A DNA stretch of 64,000 bases from Georgenia thermotolerans (GTDB lineage Bacteria; Actinomycetota; Actinomycetes; Actinomycetales; Actinomycetaceae). Below are positions 17,173-24,080 of the stretch, one piece after another. The notes under the pieces are model-generated. The model saw nothing but the letters and a program-made list of their open reading frames with translations, was not told the DNA's origin and did no database searches. The stretch covers positions 34,865 through 98,864 of the forward strand of contig NZ_VUKF01000015.1 in assembly GCF_009193185.1 (NCBI RefSeq), given 5' to 3'. Within the stretch, counting starts at the first letter, position 1; each line of letters starts with the position of its first letter. A program made the position numbers and the translations under genes.

Positions 17173-17838
17173 TCAGCGCGCGTCGACCGGCTCGCCGGCG
17201 GGGCCGTCGGTGAGCGAGGTGTCGAGCGCGGGCCCGCCGAGCGCCTGGCCCTCCCAGGTGACCGCCGTCCACCCCTCGGCCGGGGAGCCCTCGACCACGA
17301 TGGCGCCGGTGTTGCTCACCGGGTTGGCGGCGACGAACTCCACCGGGAGGTTGTCGGTGCGGGCGGAGGTCCACGCGCGGATCGCCGCGCCGTGGCTGAC
17401 GAGGACGGCCGTCCGCACGCCCGAGGCGGCGACCTCGGCGACGACCTCGTCGTAGCGGCCGAGGAACTCCTCGCCGCTCTCCCCGCCCGGCACCCGCACG
17501 TCGGTGTCGCCGGCGGGCCAGGCGAAGACCGCCTCGAGGTAGGCGCGCACGGAGGCGTCGTCCCCGAGCATCTCGAGGTGGCCGGCCCGCACCTCCCGGA
17601 TGCCCTCGCGCACGACGACCTCGAGGTCGCGCGCCTCGGCGAGCGGGGCCGCCGTCTGCTGGGTGCGCACGAGCGTGGAGGCCCACAGCGCCTCCACCCG
17701 CTCGTCGGCGAGTGCCGCCGGCAGCGCGGCGGCCTGGCGCCGCCCGAGGTCGGTCAGATCGGCGCCCGGCGCGCCGGTGTCGAGGAGCCCACCGACGTTG
17801 GAGGTGGTCTGGCCGTGTCGGACGAGGATCAGTCGCAT
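17173..17838 (-). CDS. Histidine phosphatase family protein
   Basis: A 221-residue soluble phosphatase or mutase of the branch-1 histidine phosphatase superfamily. The catalytic motif LVRHGQTTSN is at residues 5-14 (phospho-accepting His8), the second Arg in ASTLVRTQQTA, an acidic REVRAGHLEML segment, and VSHGAAIRAW supplies the second active-site His. Substrates in this family range from phosphoglycerate to nucleotides and cannot be assigned here. It ends 17 bp before the upstream edge of the oxidoreductase gene on the same strand, overlapping that gene's promoter. Confidence 0.88.
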   Translation of the reverse strand: MRLILVRHGQTTSNVGGLLDTGAPGADLTDLGRRQAAALPAALADERVEALWASTLVRTQQTAAPLAEARDLEVVVREGIREVRAGHLEMLGDDASVRAYLEAVFAWPAGDTDVRVPGGESGEEFLGRYDEVVAEVAASGVRTAVLVSHGAAIRAWTSARTDNLPVEFVAANPVSNTGAIVVEGSPAEGWTAVTWEGQALGGPALDTSLTDGPAGEPVDAR

Positions 17839-17886
17839 GCCGCCATCCTGTCATCCGCCCCCCGGCGAGGCCTGGGCCCGGCCGGC

Positions 17887-19044
17887 TCAGGAGAACAAGG
17901 TCATGCCGTAGACGGCGAAGACCACGAGGTGGGCCGCGCCGTGCGTCGCGGTGACCTTCGTGGTGGCGAACGTCGTCACCGACAGCAGGAGCGTGACGCC
18001 GAGGAGCAGCAGGTTGGCCGGCGACTCGGCGAGCACCACGGTCTGGCCGGTCAGGCCGCCGATGACGAGGACGGCGGGGATGGTCAGGCCGACGGTGGAG
18101 ACCAGGGCGCCGTGGCAGAGGTTGCTCACGCGCTGCCCCTCCCCCGCCAGCGCGGCGCGCAGCGACGTGATCGACTCCGGAAGGAAGACGATCAAGGCGA
18201 TGAGCACCCCGGACAGGGCGACCGGCGCCCCGAGACGCCCGAGCCCGTCGTCGAGCAGCGCCGCCATGTCGTGGGAGAGCAGAACGACGGGCAGGACCGT
18301 GGCGACGAGCAGCCCGGCCCGCAGCATCAGCTCGGAGCGGTGCTCGGCGATGACCCCGACGACGCCCGGGCGTCCGGTCCGCGAGGCCACCTCGCCGCGC
18401 GCGACCTGGCGGGCGACGACGCGCGGGTCGACCTCGCGGAAGTCGTCGGCCTGCGCGCCCATCTGCCGGACGAGGAAGAAGGCGTACAGGGCGAGGGTCA
18501 CCACGACGACGGGGAGCTCCTGCCCCGGCGTGTAGGCGCCGTCGGTCCCGACCAGGGCCGGCAGCGCGAGGGCCAGCGAGCAGAGCACCACGAGCATCGC
18601 GAGGAAGGCGGAGGTGCCGGTGCGGTTGGGGCGCAGGCTCCCGTGCCGGATCCCGCCGACGAGCAGGCACAGGCCGATGACCAGGTTCAGGATGATCATC
18701 GACACGGCCATGACCGAGTCGCGGGCGATGGTCACGTGGTCGCCGGGTCCGAGCATGACGGCGGCGATGAGCACCACCTCGATCAGCACGATCGAGAGCG
18801 TGAGCACGAGGGAGCCGTAGGGGTCGCCGAGCCGGTGGGCGAGGTGCTCGGCCTCGTGGACCACGCCGAAGGCGCAGACCAGGATGACCCCGACGATGAG
18901 CACGAGCGCGGCCACCAGCAGCGGTGCCGGTACGGGCGGTGCGAGCACCGGGCCGGCGAGCGCCAGTGCGGCGACGGCGCCCCAACCGAGGACGAGGCGA
19001 AAGACTGCGGCGGGCGTGAGGATGGAGCGGACGAGAGCGGGCAA
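17887..19044 (-). CDS. chaA: Calcium:proton antiporter, ChaA-like
   Basis: A 385-residue membrane protein of the Ca2+/cation antiporter superfamily with about eleven helices. The two inverted alpha-repeats are visible: FGVVHEAEHLAHRLGDPYGS with its acidic pair in the first half, and LIVFLPESITSLRAALAGEGQRVSN in the second, each with the glutamates that bind the ion. It should export Ca2+ (and perhaps Na+ or K+) against protons. The start is uncertain: the likely codon is a TTG at 19044, since no ATG or GTG lies near the beginning of helix 1 and no good ribosome site is seen. Confidence 0.85.
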   Translation of the reverse strand: MPALVRSILTPAAVFRLVLGWGAVAALALAGPVLAPPVPAPLLVAALVLIVGVILVCAFGVVHEAEHLAHRLGDPYGSLVLTLSIVLIEVVLIAAVMLGPGDHVTIARDSVMAVSMIILNLVIGLCLLVGGIRHGSLRPNRTGTSAFLAMLVVLCSLALALPALVGTDGAYTPGQELPVVVVTLALYAFFLVRQMGAQADDFREVDPRVVARQVARGEVASRTGRPGVVGVIAEHRSELMLRAGLLVATVLPVVLLSHDMAALLDDGLGRLGAPVALSGVLIALIVFLPESITSLRAALAGEGQRVSNLCHGALVSTVGLTIPAVLVIGGLTGQTVVLAESPANLLLLGVTLLLSVTTFATTKVTATHGAAHLVVFAVYGMTLFS

Positions 19045-19171
19045 GGAGGCTCGGATCCTGGTTCCCGGGGCCGTCCCCGTGTCGTGCCGAACGAACGGGG
19101 CGTCCCGCTCGCAGGTTCTGTCACTCGCTGCTCGACACGGTACGTGACGGCGGCCGGGTCGTGCCGGATCG

Positions 19172-19214
19172 GTGACGGATCTGACCGCCTCGCATCCGTG
19201 ACGGATCTGACCGC
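19172..19214. promoter_or_regulatory. Two direct repeats of a candidate operator upstream of pcm
   Basis: GTGACGGATCTGACCGC occurs exactly at 19172-19188 and 19198-19214, 26 bp apart. The core GGATCTGACCGC recurs at 20906-20917 between the WYL regulator and the ABC exporter. It may be a binding site for that regulator. Confidence 0.5.
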
Positions 19215-19308
19215 AGCCACGTCACCGCCCGCGGCGCGCGGCTCGGCTCCAGGAGGCGGCCAGGGATCCCGCCGCGCCGGCCCGCTCGTCCCGCGCCACC
19301 ATGGCCGC

Positions 19309-19917
19309 ATGGGCGGCAGCGGGCGCGAGGACCCGGCCGCCGCGCGCGTCGCCGCGGCGATGCGCGCCGTCGACCGCCGCGACTTCCTCCCCGCCTCCCA
19401 GCAGCGCTTCGCCCACGCCGACCAGGCCCTGCGCATCGGCCACGGCGCCACCTGCACCCAGCCGAGCACCGTGGAGGTCATGCTCCGGCTGCTCGACGCC
19501 CGGCCCGGGCACCGGGTGCTCGACGTCGGGTCCGGCTCCGGCTGGACGACGGCGCTGCTCGCCCGGCTGGTGGGGCCCAGCGGGGCGGTGGTCGGGGTGG
19601 AGATCGTGCCCGAGCTCGTCACCCTGGGCCGGGCGAACCTCCTGGCCGCGGGCCTGCCGGCGCGCATCGAGCAGGCGGAGCCGGGCCGGCTGGGCCGCCC
19701 CGAGGACGGACCGTACGACCGCATCCTCGTCTCCGCCGAGGCCCGGCGTGTGCCGCGCCGCCTCATCGAGCAGCTCAGCGAGACCGGCCGGATGGTGGTG
19801 CCGGTGCGCGGCGACCTCGTCGTCGTCGACCGCCTCGGCCCCGACCCCGGCGACGTGCGCACCCGGCGCTACGGGACCTACTCGTTCGTCCGGCTGCGTG
19901 CGACCGGCGAGGACTGA
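19309..19917 (+). CDS. pcm: Protein-L-isoaspartate O-methyltransferase
   Basis: A 202-residue SAM-dependent methyltransferase that starts repair of isoaspartyl residues in damaged proteins. The pattern is that of the family: DRRDFLP near the N-terminus, ATCTQPSTVEVML (substrate loop), then motif I VLDVGSGSGWTTALLA for SAM, VVGVEIVPEL, and the C-terminal RLIEQLSETGRMVVPV. The ATG at 19309 gives the normal family length; an open frame extends far upstream but contains no family sequence there. Its 3' end overlaps the convergent WYL gene by 40 nt. Two repeats of a putative operator lie 95 bp upstream. Confidence 0.9.
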   Translation: MGGSGREDPAAARVAAAMRAVDRRDFLPASQQRFAHADQALRIGHGATCTQPSTVEVMLRLLDARPGHRVLDVGSGSGWTTALLARLVGPSGAVVGVEIVPELVTLGRANLLAAGLPARIEQAEPGRLGRPEDGPYDRILVSAEARRVPRRLIEQLSETGRMVVPVRGDLVVVDRLGPDPGDVRTRRYGTYSFVRLRATGED

Positions 19918-20876
19918 GCGGGCAGCGCCTGCCCCAGCCGCTGCCCGAACGCCGCGAGCGCGCCGGCGACCTCGGGCGAGCAGGTGATCGTCCACTCGTA
20001 CTCCGGCGGGATCCACAGCAGCGCGGCGACCACCTCGGGCACCGACCCGCCGGCGATCTCCCAGTCCACGGTGCCGTCCGGGCCCTGAGTGGCCGTCTGC
20101 GCCCAGACCCCGAAGTAAGCGCGCACCTGCTCCAGCGGGGCCCGGAGGTGGACGACGGCGGTGTGCCGGCGGGCGAGCGCGCCATGCGCGGCCCGGACGA
20201 ACTCGGCGGCGTCCTCGGCAGGCAGGTCGCGGGGCGCGACGCGGACGCCGGTGGGCAGCAGCGCGCTCATGCGGTCGATGCGGAAGGTGCGCCAGTCCGC
20301 CCGGTTCACGTCCCAGGCGACGAGGTACCAGCGCCGCCCGTACGGCACGAGCGCGTGCGGCTCGACGTGCCGGGCGGTCTCCGTCCCGGCGCGGTCGGTG
20401 TAGCGGAAGCGCAGCCGCTCGTGGTCGCGGCAGGTCAGGGCGAGCTGGGCGAGCAGGTCCGCGGCCACCCGGGCGCCGGGCCGGACGGCGGGGATGGTGT
20501 GCTCCTGGAGGGCCGAGACGCGGCGGCGCAGGTGGCGCGGGAGCACCTGCTCGAGCTTGGCCAGCGCGCTGAGCGAGGTCTGCTCGCCCGCGCCGACGCC
20601 CTGGATCGCCGCGGTGCGCAGGCCGACGGCGATGGCCACCGCCTCGTCGTCGTCGAGGAGCAGCGGGGGCACCGCCCCGCCGCTCTCGAGTTGGTACCCG
20701 CCGGCGCCGCCGGGCCGGGCGGCCACCCGGTAGCCGAGCTCGCGCAGCCGGTCCACGTCCCGGCGCAGCGTCCGCTCGCTGACCTCCATCCGGGTCGCCA
20801 GCTCGGGGCCGGACCAGAAGCGGTGGGTCTGGAGCAGCGAGAGGAGCCGCAGCGCCCGCGCGGTGGGATCGGACAT
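19878..20876 (-). CDS. WYL-domain transcriptional regulator (YafY-type)
   Basis: A 332-residue regulator. An N-terminal DeoR-like helix-turn-helix (residues 5-55, with SGPELATRMEVSERTLRRDV) is followed by a linker and the WYL domain, whose motif RRWYLVAWDVNRADWRTFRIDR is intact, and a C-terminal WCX extension. Such regulators sense a ligand through the WYL domain and often control the neighbouring gene. It is divergent from a two-gene exporter, with 63 bp between starts holding GGATCTGACCGC, a motif also duplicated upstream of pcm. ATG at 20876 is chosen because the HTH begins right after it. Confidence 0.9.
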   Translation of the reverse strand: MSDPTARALRLLSLLQTHRFWSGPELATRMEVSERTLRRDVDRLRELGYRVAARPGGAGGYQLESGGAVPPLLLDDDEAVAIAVGLRTAAIQGVGAGEQTSLSALAKLEQVLPRHLRRRVSALQEHTIPAVRPGARVAADLLAQLALTCRDHERLRFRYTDRAGTETARHVEPHALVPYGRRWYLVAWDVNRADWRTFRIDRMSALLPTGVRVAPRDLPAEDAAEFVRAAHGALARRHTAVVHLRAPLEQVRAYFGVWAQTATQGPDGTVDWEIAGGSVPEVVAALLWIPPEYEWTITCSPEVAGALAAFGQRLGQALPAQSSPVARSRTNE

Positions 20877-20905
20877 GCCGGCAAACCTACGCCGCATCGC
20901 GGACA

Positions 20906-20917
20906 GGATCTGACCGC
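20906..20917. promoter_or_regulatory. Third copy of the GGATCTGACCGC motif
   Basis: Located between the divergent WYL regulator and ABC ATPase starts. GCATC lies a few bases upstream, as it does for the second copy near pcm. Confidence 0.5.
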
Positions 20918-20926
20918 ATGGGTTCC

Positions 20927-20932
20927 TAGCGT
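20927..20932 (+). promoter_or_regulatory. -10 element of the exporter operon
   Basis: TAGCGT followed by seven bases and the ATG at 20940; likely leaderless. The motif at 20906-20917 lies immediately upstream of it, where a repressor could block RNA polymerase. Confidence 0.5.
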
Positions 20933-20939
20933 GGTCGGC

Positions 20940-21977
20940 ATGGCGACTCCACCGATCATCAGCGCCCGGCACCTCAGCAAGCACTTCCGCGGCCCGGGCG
21001 GCGCCCGGGTCGAGGCGGTGCGCGACCTCACGATGGACATCGCGGAAGGCTCGCTGACCGCCTTCCTCGGCCCCAACGGCGCCGGGAAGTCGACCTCCCT
21101 GCGCCTGCTCACCACCCTCCTCGAGCCGTCCGGCGGCACGGCGACGGTGTGCGGCTACGACGTCGTGACCCAGTCGGCCCAGGTGCGGGCGCGGCTGGGC
21201 TACATCGGCCAGAAGAACGGCGCGGGCCTGTACCAGCGGGTGCGCGACGAGCTGACCAGCCAGGGCGCCCTGTACGGGCTGGGCCGGGCCGAGACGCGGC
21301 GGCGGGTGAACGAGCTCGTCGAGGCCCTCGACCTCGGCGAGGTCGCGGACCGCAAGACCATGCAGCTCTCCGGGGGCCAGAAGCGCCGGGTCGACATCGC
21401 GCTCGGGCTCATCCCGGGCCCGCGGCTGCTCTTCCTCGACGAGCCCTCCACCGGCCTGGACCCGCAGTCCCGCGCCCACCTGTGGGAGCACATCCTGGAC
21501 CTGCGCCGCCGCTACGGCATGACGCTGCTGCTGACCACCCACTACCTCGACGAGGCCGACCAGTTCGCCGAGCGGGTCATGGTGGTCGACCAGGGCCGGA
21601 TCATCGCCGACGACACCGCGCCGCGGCTCAAGGCGGACCTCGCCGGCGACCGCATCACCCTGACGCTCGCCGGGCCGTGGGACGGGGCGGACGCCGTCGT
21701 GCGCCGCGCCGCCGCCCGCACCGGCGTGGCCGAGCCCGAGATCGAGGCGAGCCCGACGGCGGACGGCACCCGCGTCGTCGTCCGCCTGGACTCCGGGGAC
21801 CGGGTGCTCCCGGAGCTGATCACCGGGCTGCACGCGGCCGGGCACCGGGTGCTCGCCGCGGAGCTCGCCCGGCCCACCCTCGACGACGTCTTCCTCGGCC
21901 TGACCGGGCGCAGCCTGCGCGAGGAGGGCCAGGACAGCGACGTCCCCACCCCCGAGACCGCAGGAGCGATCCGATGA
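20940..21977 (+). CDS. ABC transporter ATP-binding protein, DrrA-like
   Basis: A 345-residue ABC ATPase of the drug-export (DrrA/CcmA) branch. Walker A GPNGAGKST is near residue 45, the Q-loop follows, the signature reads LSGGQKRRVDIALGL, Walker B LLFLDEPSTGLDPQSR, and the switch His lies in LTTHYLDEAD. The C-terminal ~100 residues form the extension typical of DrrA-type ATPases. The ATGA overlap with the permease gene shows translational coupling. It powers export through the next protein. The exported compound is unknown; the divergent WYL regulator suggests induction by a metabolite or drug. Confidence 0.92.
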   Translation: MATPPIISARHLSKHFRGPGGARVEAVRDLTMDIAEGSLTAFLGPNGAGKSTSLRLLTTLLEPSGGTATVCGYDVVTQSAQVRARLGYIGQKNGAGLYQRVRDELTSQGALYGLGRAETRRRVNELVEALDLGEVADRKTMQLSGGQKRRVDIALGLIPGPRLLFLDEPSTGLDPQSRAHLWEHILDLRRRYGMTLLLTTHYLDEADQFAERVMVVDQGRIIADDTAPRLKADLAGDRITLTLAGPWDGADAVVRRAAARTGVAEPEIEASPTADGTRVVVRLDSGDRVLPELITGLHAAGHRVLAAELARPTLDDVFLGLTGRSLREEGQDSDVPTPETAGAIR

Positions 21978-22789
21978 CCACCGTGACCCAGCCCGCCGCC
22001 CGCCCGTCCGGGCCCGGCGCGGCCGACCCCCGCCCGTCCGGCCTGCTGCGCGACTCGCGCAGCGTCTTCGTCCGCGAGATGCACCCGATGCTGCGCGACC
22101 CGCTCAACATCGTCTTCTCGCTCATGCAGCCGCTGATGTTCGTCGCCCTCTACGCCCCGCTGCTCGGCGGCATGACGGGGGCGCCGATCGGGCAGGCCTT
22201 CCAGTGGTTCATCCCCGGGATCGTGGTGATGATCGCGCTGTTCGGCACGGCCATGACGGGGTCGAACCTGCTCTACGAGATCCAGAGCGGCGCGCACGAG
22301 CGGATGCTCGTCGCCCCGGTGGCCCGCTCGGCGCTGCTGGTGGGCCGGGCGTGCAAGGAGATGGTCCCGCTCGTGCTGCAGGCGGTGGTCATCACGGCGA
22401 TCGCGGCGCTCTGGGGGTTCCGGCCCTCGCTGCCCGGGATGGTGGCCGGGCTGGTGGTGCTCGCGGTGTTCGGTCTGGGGCTCGGGGCGCTGAGCTACGC
22501 CCTGGGCATCGCCTCGCGGGAGCGGGACTGGATGTTCTGGACGGTGCAGCAGGGCCTGCTCTTCCCGCTCATGCTGCTCTCGGGGATGCTGCTGCCGCTG
22601 GAGAACGGGCCGCGGTGGATGCAGGTCCTCTCCGCCTTCAACCCGCTGACGTACATGGTCGAGGCGGAGCGGGCGCTGTTCAACGGCGCGTTCGGCGACC
22701 CGGCCGTGTGGCAGGGCGCGCTGGCCGCGGCGCTCACCGCCGTCGTCGGGCTGATCGTGGGCATCCGGCAGATGCGGCACAGCATCTGA
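21974..22789 (+). CDS. ABC-2 type transporter permease, DrrB-like
   Basis: A 271-residue membrane protein with six predicted helices. It shares the 4-nt ATGA overlap with the ATPase gene. A cytoplasmic N-terminus is followed by LRDPLNIVFSLMQPLMFVAL, then GMLLPLENGPRWMQVLSAFNPLTYMVEAERAL, the conserved ABC-2 segment near the fifth helix. It forms the export channel as a dimer with two ATPase subunits, in the daunorubicin-resistance type arrangement. It is convergent with the osmoprotectant binding protein gene, 96 bp away. Confidence 0.9.
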   Translation: MTTVTQPAARPSGPGAADPRPSGLLRDSRSVFVREMHPMLRDPLNIVFSLMQPLMFVALYAPLLGGMTGAPIGQAFQWFIPGIVVMIALFGTAMTGSNLLYEIQSGAHERMLVAPVARSALLVGRACKEMVPLVLQAVVITAIAALWGFRPSLPGMVAGLVVLAVFGLGLGALSYALGIASRERDWMFWTVQQGLLFPLMLLSGMLLPLENGPRWMQVLSAFNPLTYMVEAERALFNGAFGDPAVWQGALAAALTAVVGLIVGIRQMRHSI

Positions 22790-22799
22790 GCGGCGGCGG

Positions 22800-22870
22800 G
22801 GGGCCGGGGAGGTGCCGCGCCGGGTGGCTGGGCCCCTCCCCGGGGGCCGCCCCGGCGCCTGGCGGCCGCC
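22800..22870. terminator. GC-rich imperfect hairpin between convergent genes
   Basis: GGCCGGGGAGG pairs imperfectly with CCTCCCCGGGGGCC about 30 bp later, between the DrrB-like and binding-protein genes. A bidirectional terminator is plausible but not clear. Confidence 0.35.
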
Positions 22871-22885
22871 GGCCTCCCGTGCGGC

Positions 22886-23899
22886 TCAGCCCTGCGCGAG
22901 CGCCGCGTCGGAGGAGAAGACGAGGCCGAAGGTGACCTGGCCGGACGTCAGCGCCTGCTTCGTCAGGGGCCCACCGGCGTCGAGCGAGACGAACTGGGTG
23001 ATGTCCAGGCCGTAGGTCTGCTTGAGGCCGGGCTCGCAGAACGGCCGGTCCGGGCACTCCGGCGGCCCGCCCAGGACGAGCCCGCCGCACGCGCCGGCGA
23101 GGTCGCTCAGCGTCTTGACGTCGTGCTCCTTGGCGAAGGCGGTGGTGACGGCGAAGGCGTTCTCGTCCGCCGCCTTCGACGGCGCACCGAAGGTCAGCCC
23201 GACCTTCTCACCGAGCGTGTGGAGGTTCTTGACGGTGCTGTCGAGGTCCGCGCTGGCCTGCGGGTTCTTGTCGGTGGCGTCGGGGCCGTTGACCTTCTTG
23301 TTGAGGAACTCGGTGAGCGTGCCGGCATACTCAGGCACCACGGTGATCTCGCCGGACTCCAGCGCCGGCTCGTACGTCTCGCGGTTGCCGATGGTGCGGA
23401 CCTCGGCGTCGTAGCCGGCGTCGCGCAGCGCCAGGGCGTACAGCTCGGCGAGGGTGGCGGACTCGGAGAAGTTGCCGGCGCCCACGACGACCTTGCCGGA
23501 TCCCTTCTCGCTGACCGTGATGCCGGCGTCCTTGTAGTACTGCTGGGCGGCCTGGCTCGAGGTGCTGCGCTCGATGTCGACCTTCTTGTTGAGGGCGATG
23601 AGCGCGGGGGTGTCGAGCGTGGCGGAGACGGCGTCGAGTGCCGCGATCATCGCCGGCTGGGCGGCCGCGGCGTTGACGGCCGGGATGATGTTGTCCACCG
23701 TCTGCAGGTTCTTGTCGTCCTCGAGCACCACGAGCTGGTCGCCGGCCACGGGCTTGCAGGTGGCGAGCGTGGAGGACCCGGACGCCGAGCCGGACGGCGC
23801 GGCGCTGCCACCTCCTCCCGACGATCCCGGCGCGCCGCAGCCGGCGAGCGTCAGGGCCGCGAGGGCGGCCAGGGCGGCGATGATGCGTGTCCTGCGCAT
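22886..23899 (-). CDS. Glycine betaine/choline-type ABC binding lipoprotein, apparently circularly permuted
   Basis: A 337-residue lipoprotein. The signal peptide ends in LTLAGC (lipidated Cys21) and is followed by a Gly/Ser linker. The OpuAC/ProX family normally starts its mature chain with KVVVGAGNFSES and ends with a VVLEDDK...PVVN...ALNK block. Here the order is reversed: LVVLEDDKNLQTVDNIIPAVN and LIALNKKVDIERS come first (about residues 56-120), then SGKVVVGAGNFSESATLAEL (about 133), and the chain stops at FGLVFSSDAALAQG, where the family would normally continue into LVVLEDDK. ATG at 23899 has GGAGG before it. Partners are the permeases at 25985 and 26712 and the ATPase at 27436. Confidence 0.85.
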   Translation of the reverse strand: MRRTRIIAALAALAALTLAGCGAPGSSGGGGSAAPSGSASGSSTLATCKPVAGDQLVVLEDDKNLQTVDNIIPAVNAAAAQPAMIAALDAVSATLDTPALIALNKKVDIERSTSSQAAQQYYKDAGITVSEKGSGKVVVGAGNFSESATLAELYALALRDAGYDAEVRTIGNRETYEPALESGEITVVPEYAGTLTEFLNKKVNGPDATDKNPQASADLDSTVKNLHTLGEKVGLTFGAPSKAADENAFAVTTAFAKEHDVKTLSDLAGACGGLVLGGPPECPDRPFCEPGLKQTYGLDITQFVSLDAGGPLTKQALTSGQVTFGLVFSSDAALAQG

Positions 23900-24068
23900 G
23901 GGAACCTCCGTTGGGGCACGCCGCACCCGGCGACGACGACGGAGGTCATTCGACCGTGACGACGACCCCATCCGCAACCCAACAGGGACGAAAGGGCAGG
24001 TTTCGCCTCCGATTCCGCGCGGTCGGAGCGCTGTCCACAGGCCTCCAGCGGATGTCGGTGGTCGAACG
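23900..24068. other. Upstream region between the binding protein and HNH genes
   Basis: About 170 bp of divergent intergenic DNA. It must carry a promoter for the binding-protein gene now that this gene is separated from the permeases. I cannot pick a convincing -10 for that strand. Confidence 0.3.
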
Positions 24069-24074
24069 TATGTT
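24069..24074 (+). promoter_or_regulatory. -10 element, leaderless promoter of the HNH gene
   Basis: TATGTT, six bases, then ATG at 24081. Confidence 0.5.
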
Positions 24075-24080
24075 GGACGC

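Noticed and set aside
17131..19308. Long upstream extension of the pcm frame.
   Set aside because: It runs antisense through the antiporter and phosphatase genes; the methyltransferase domain begins only after the ATG at 19309.
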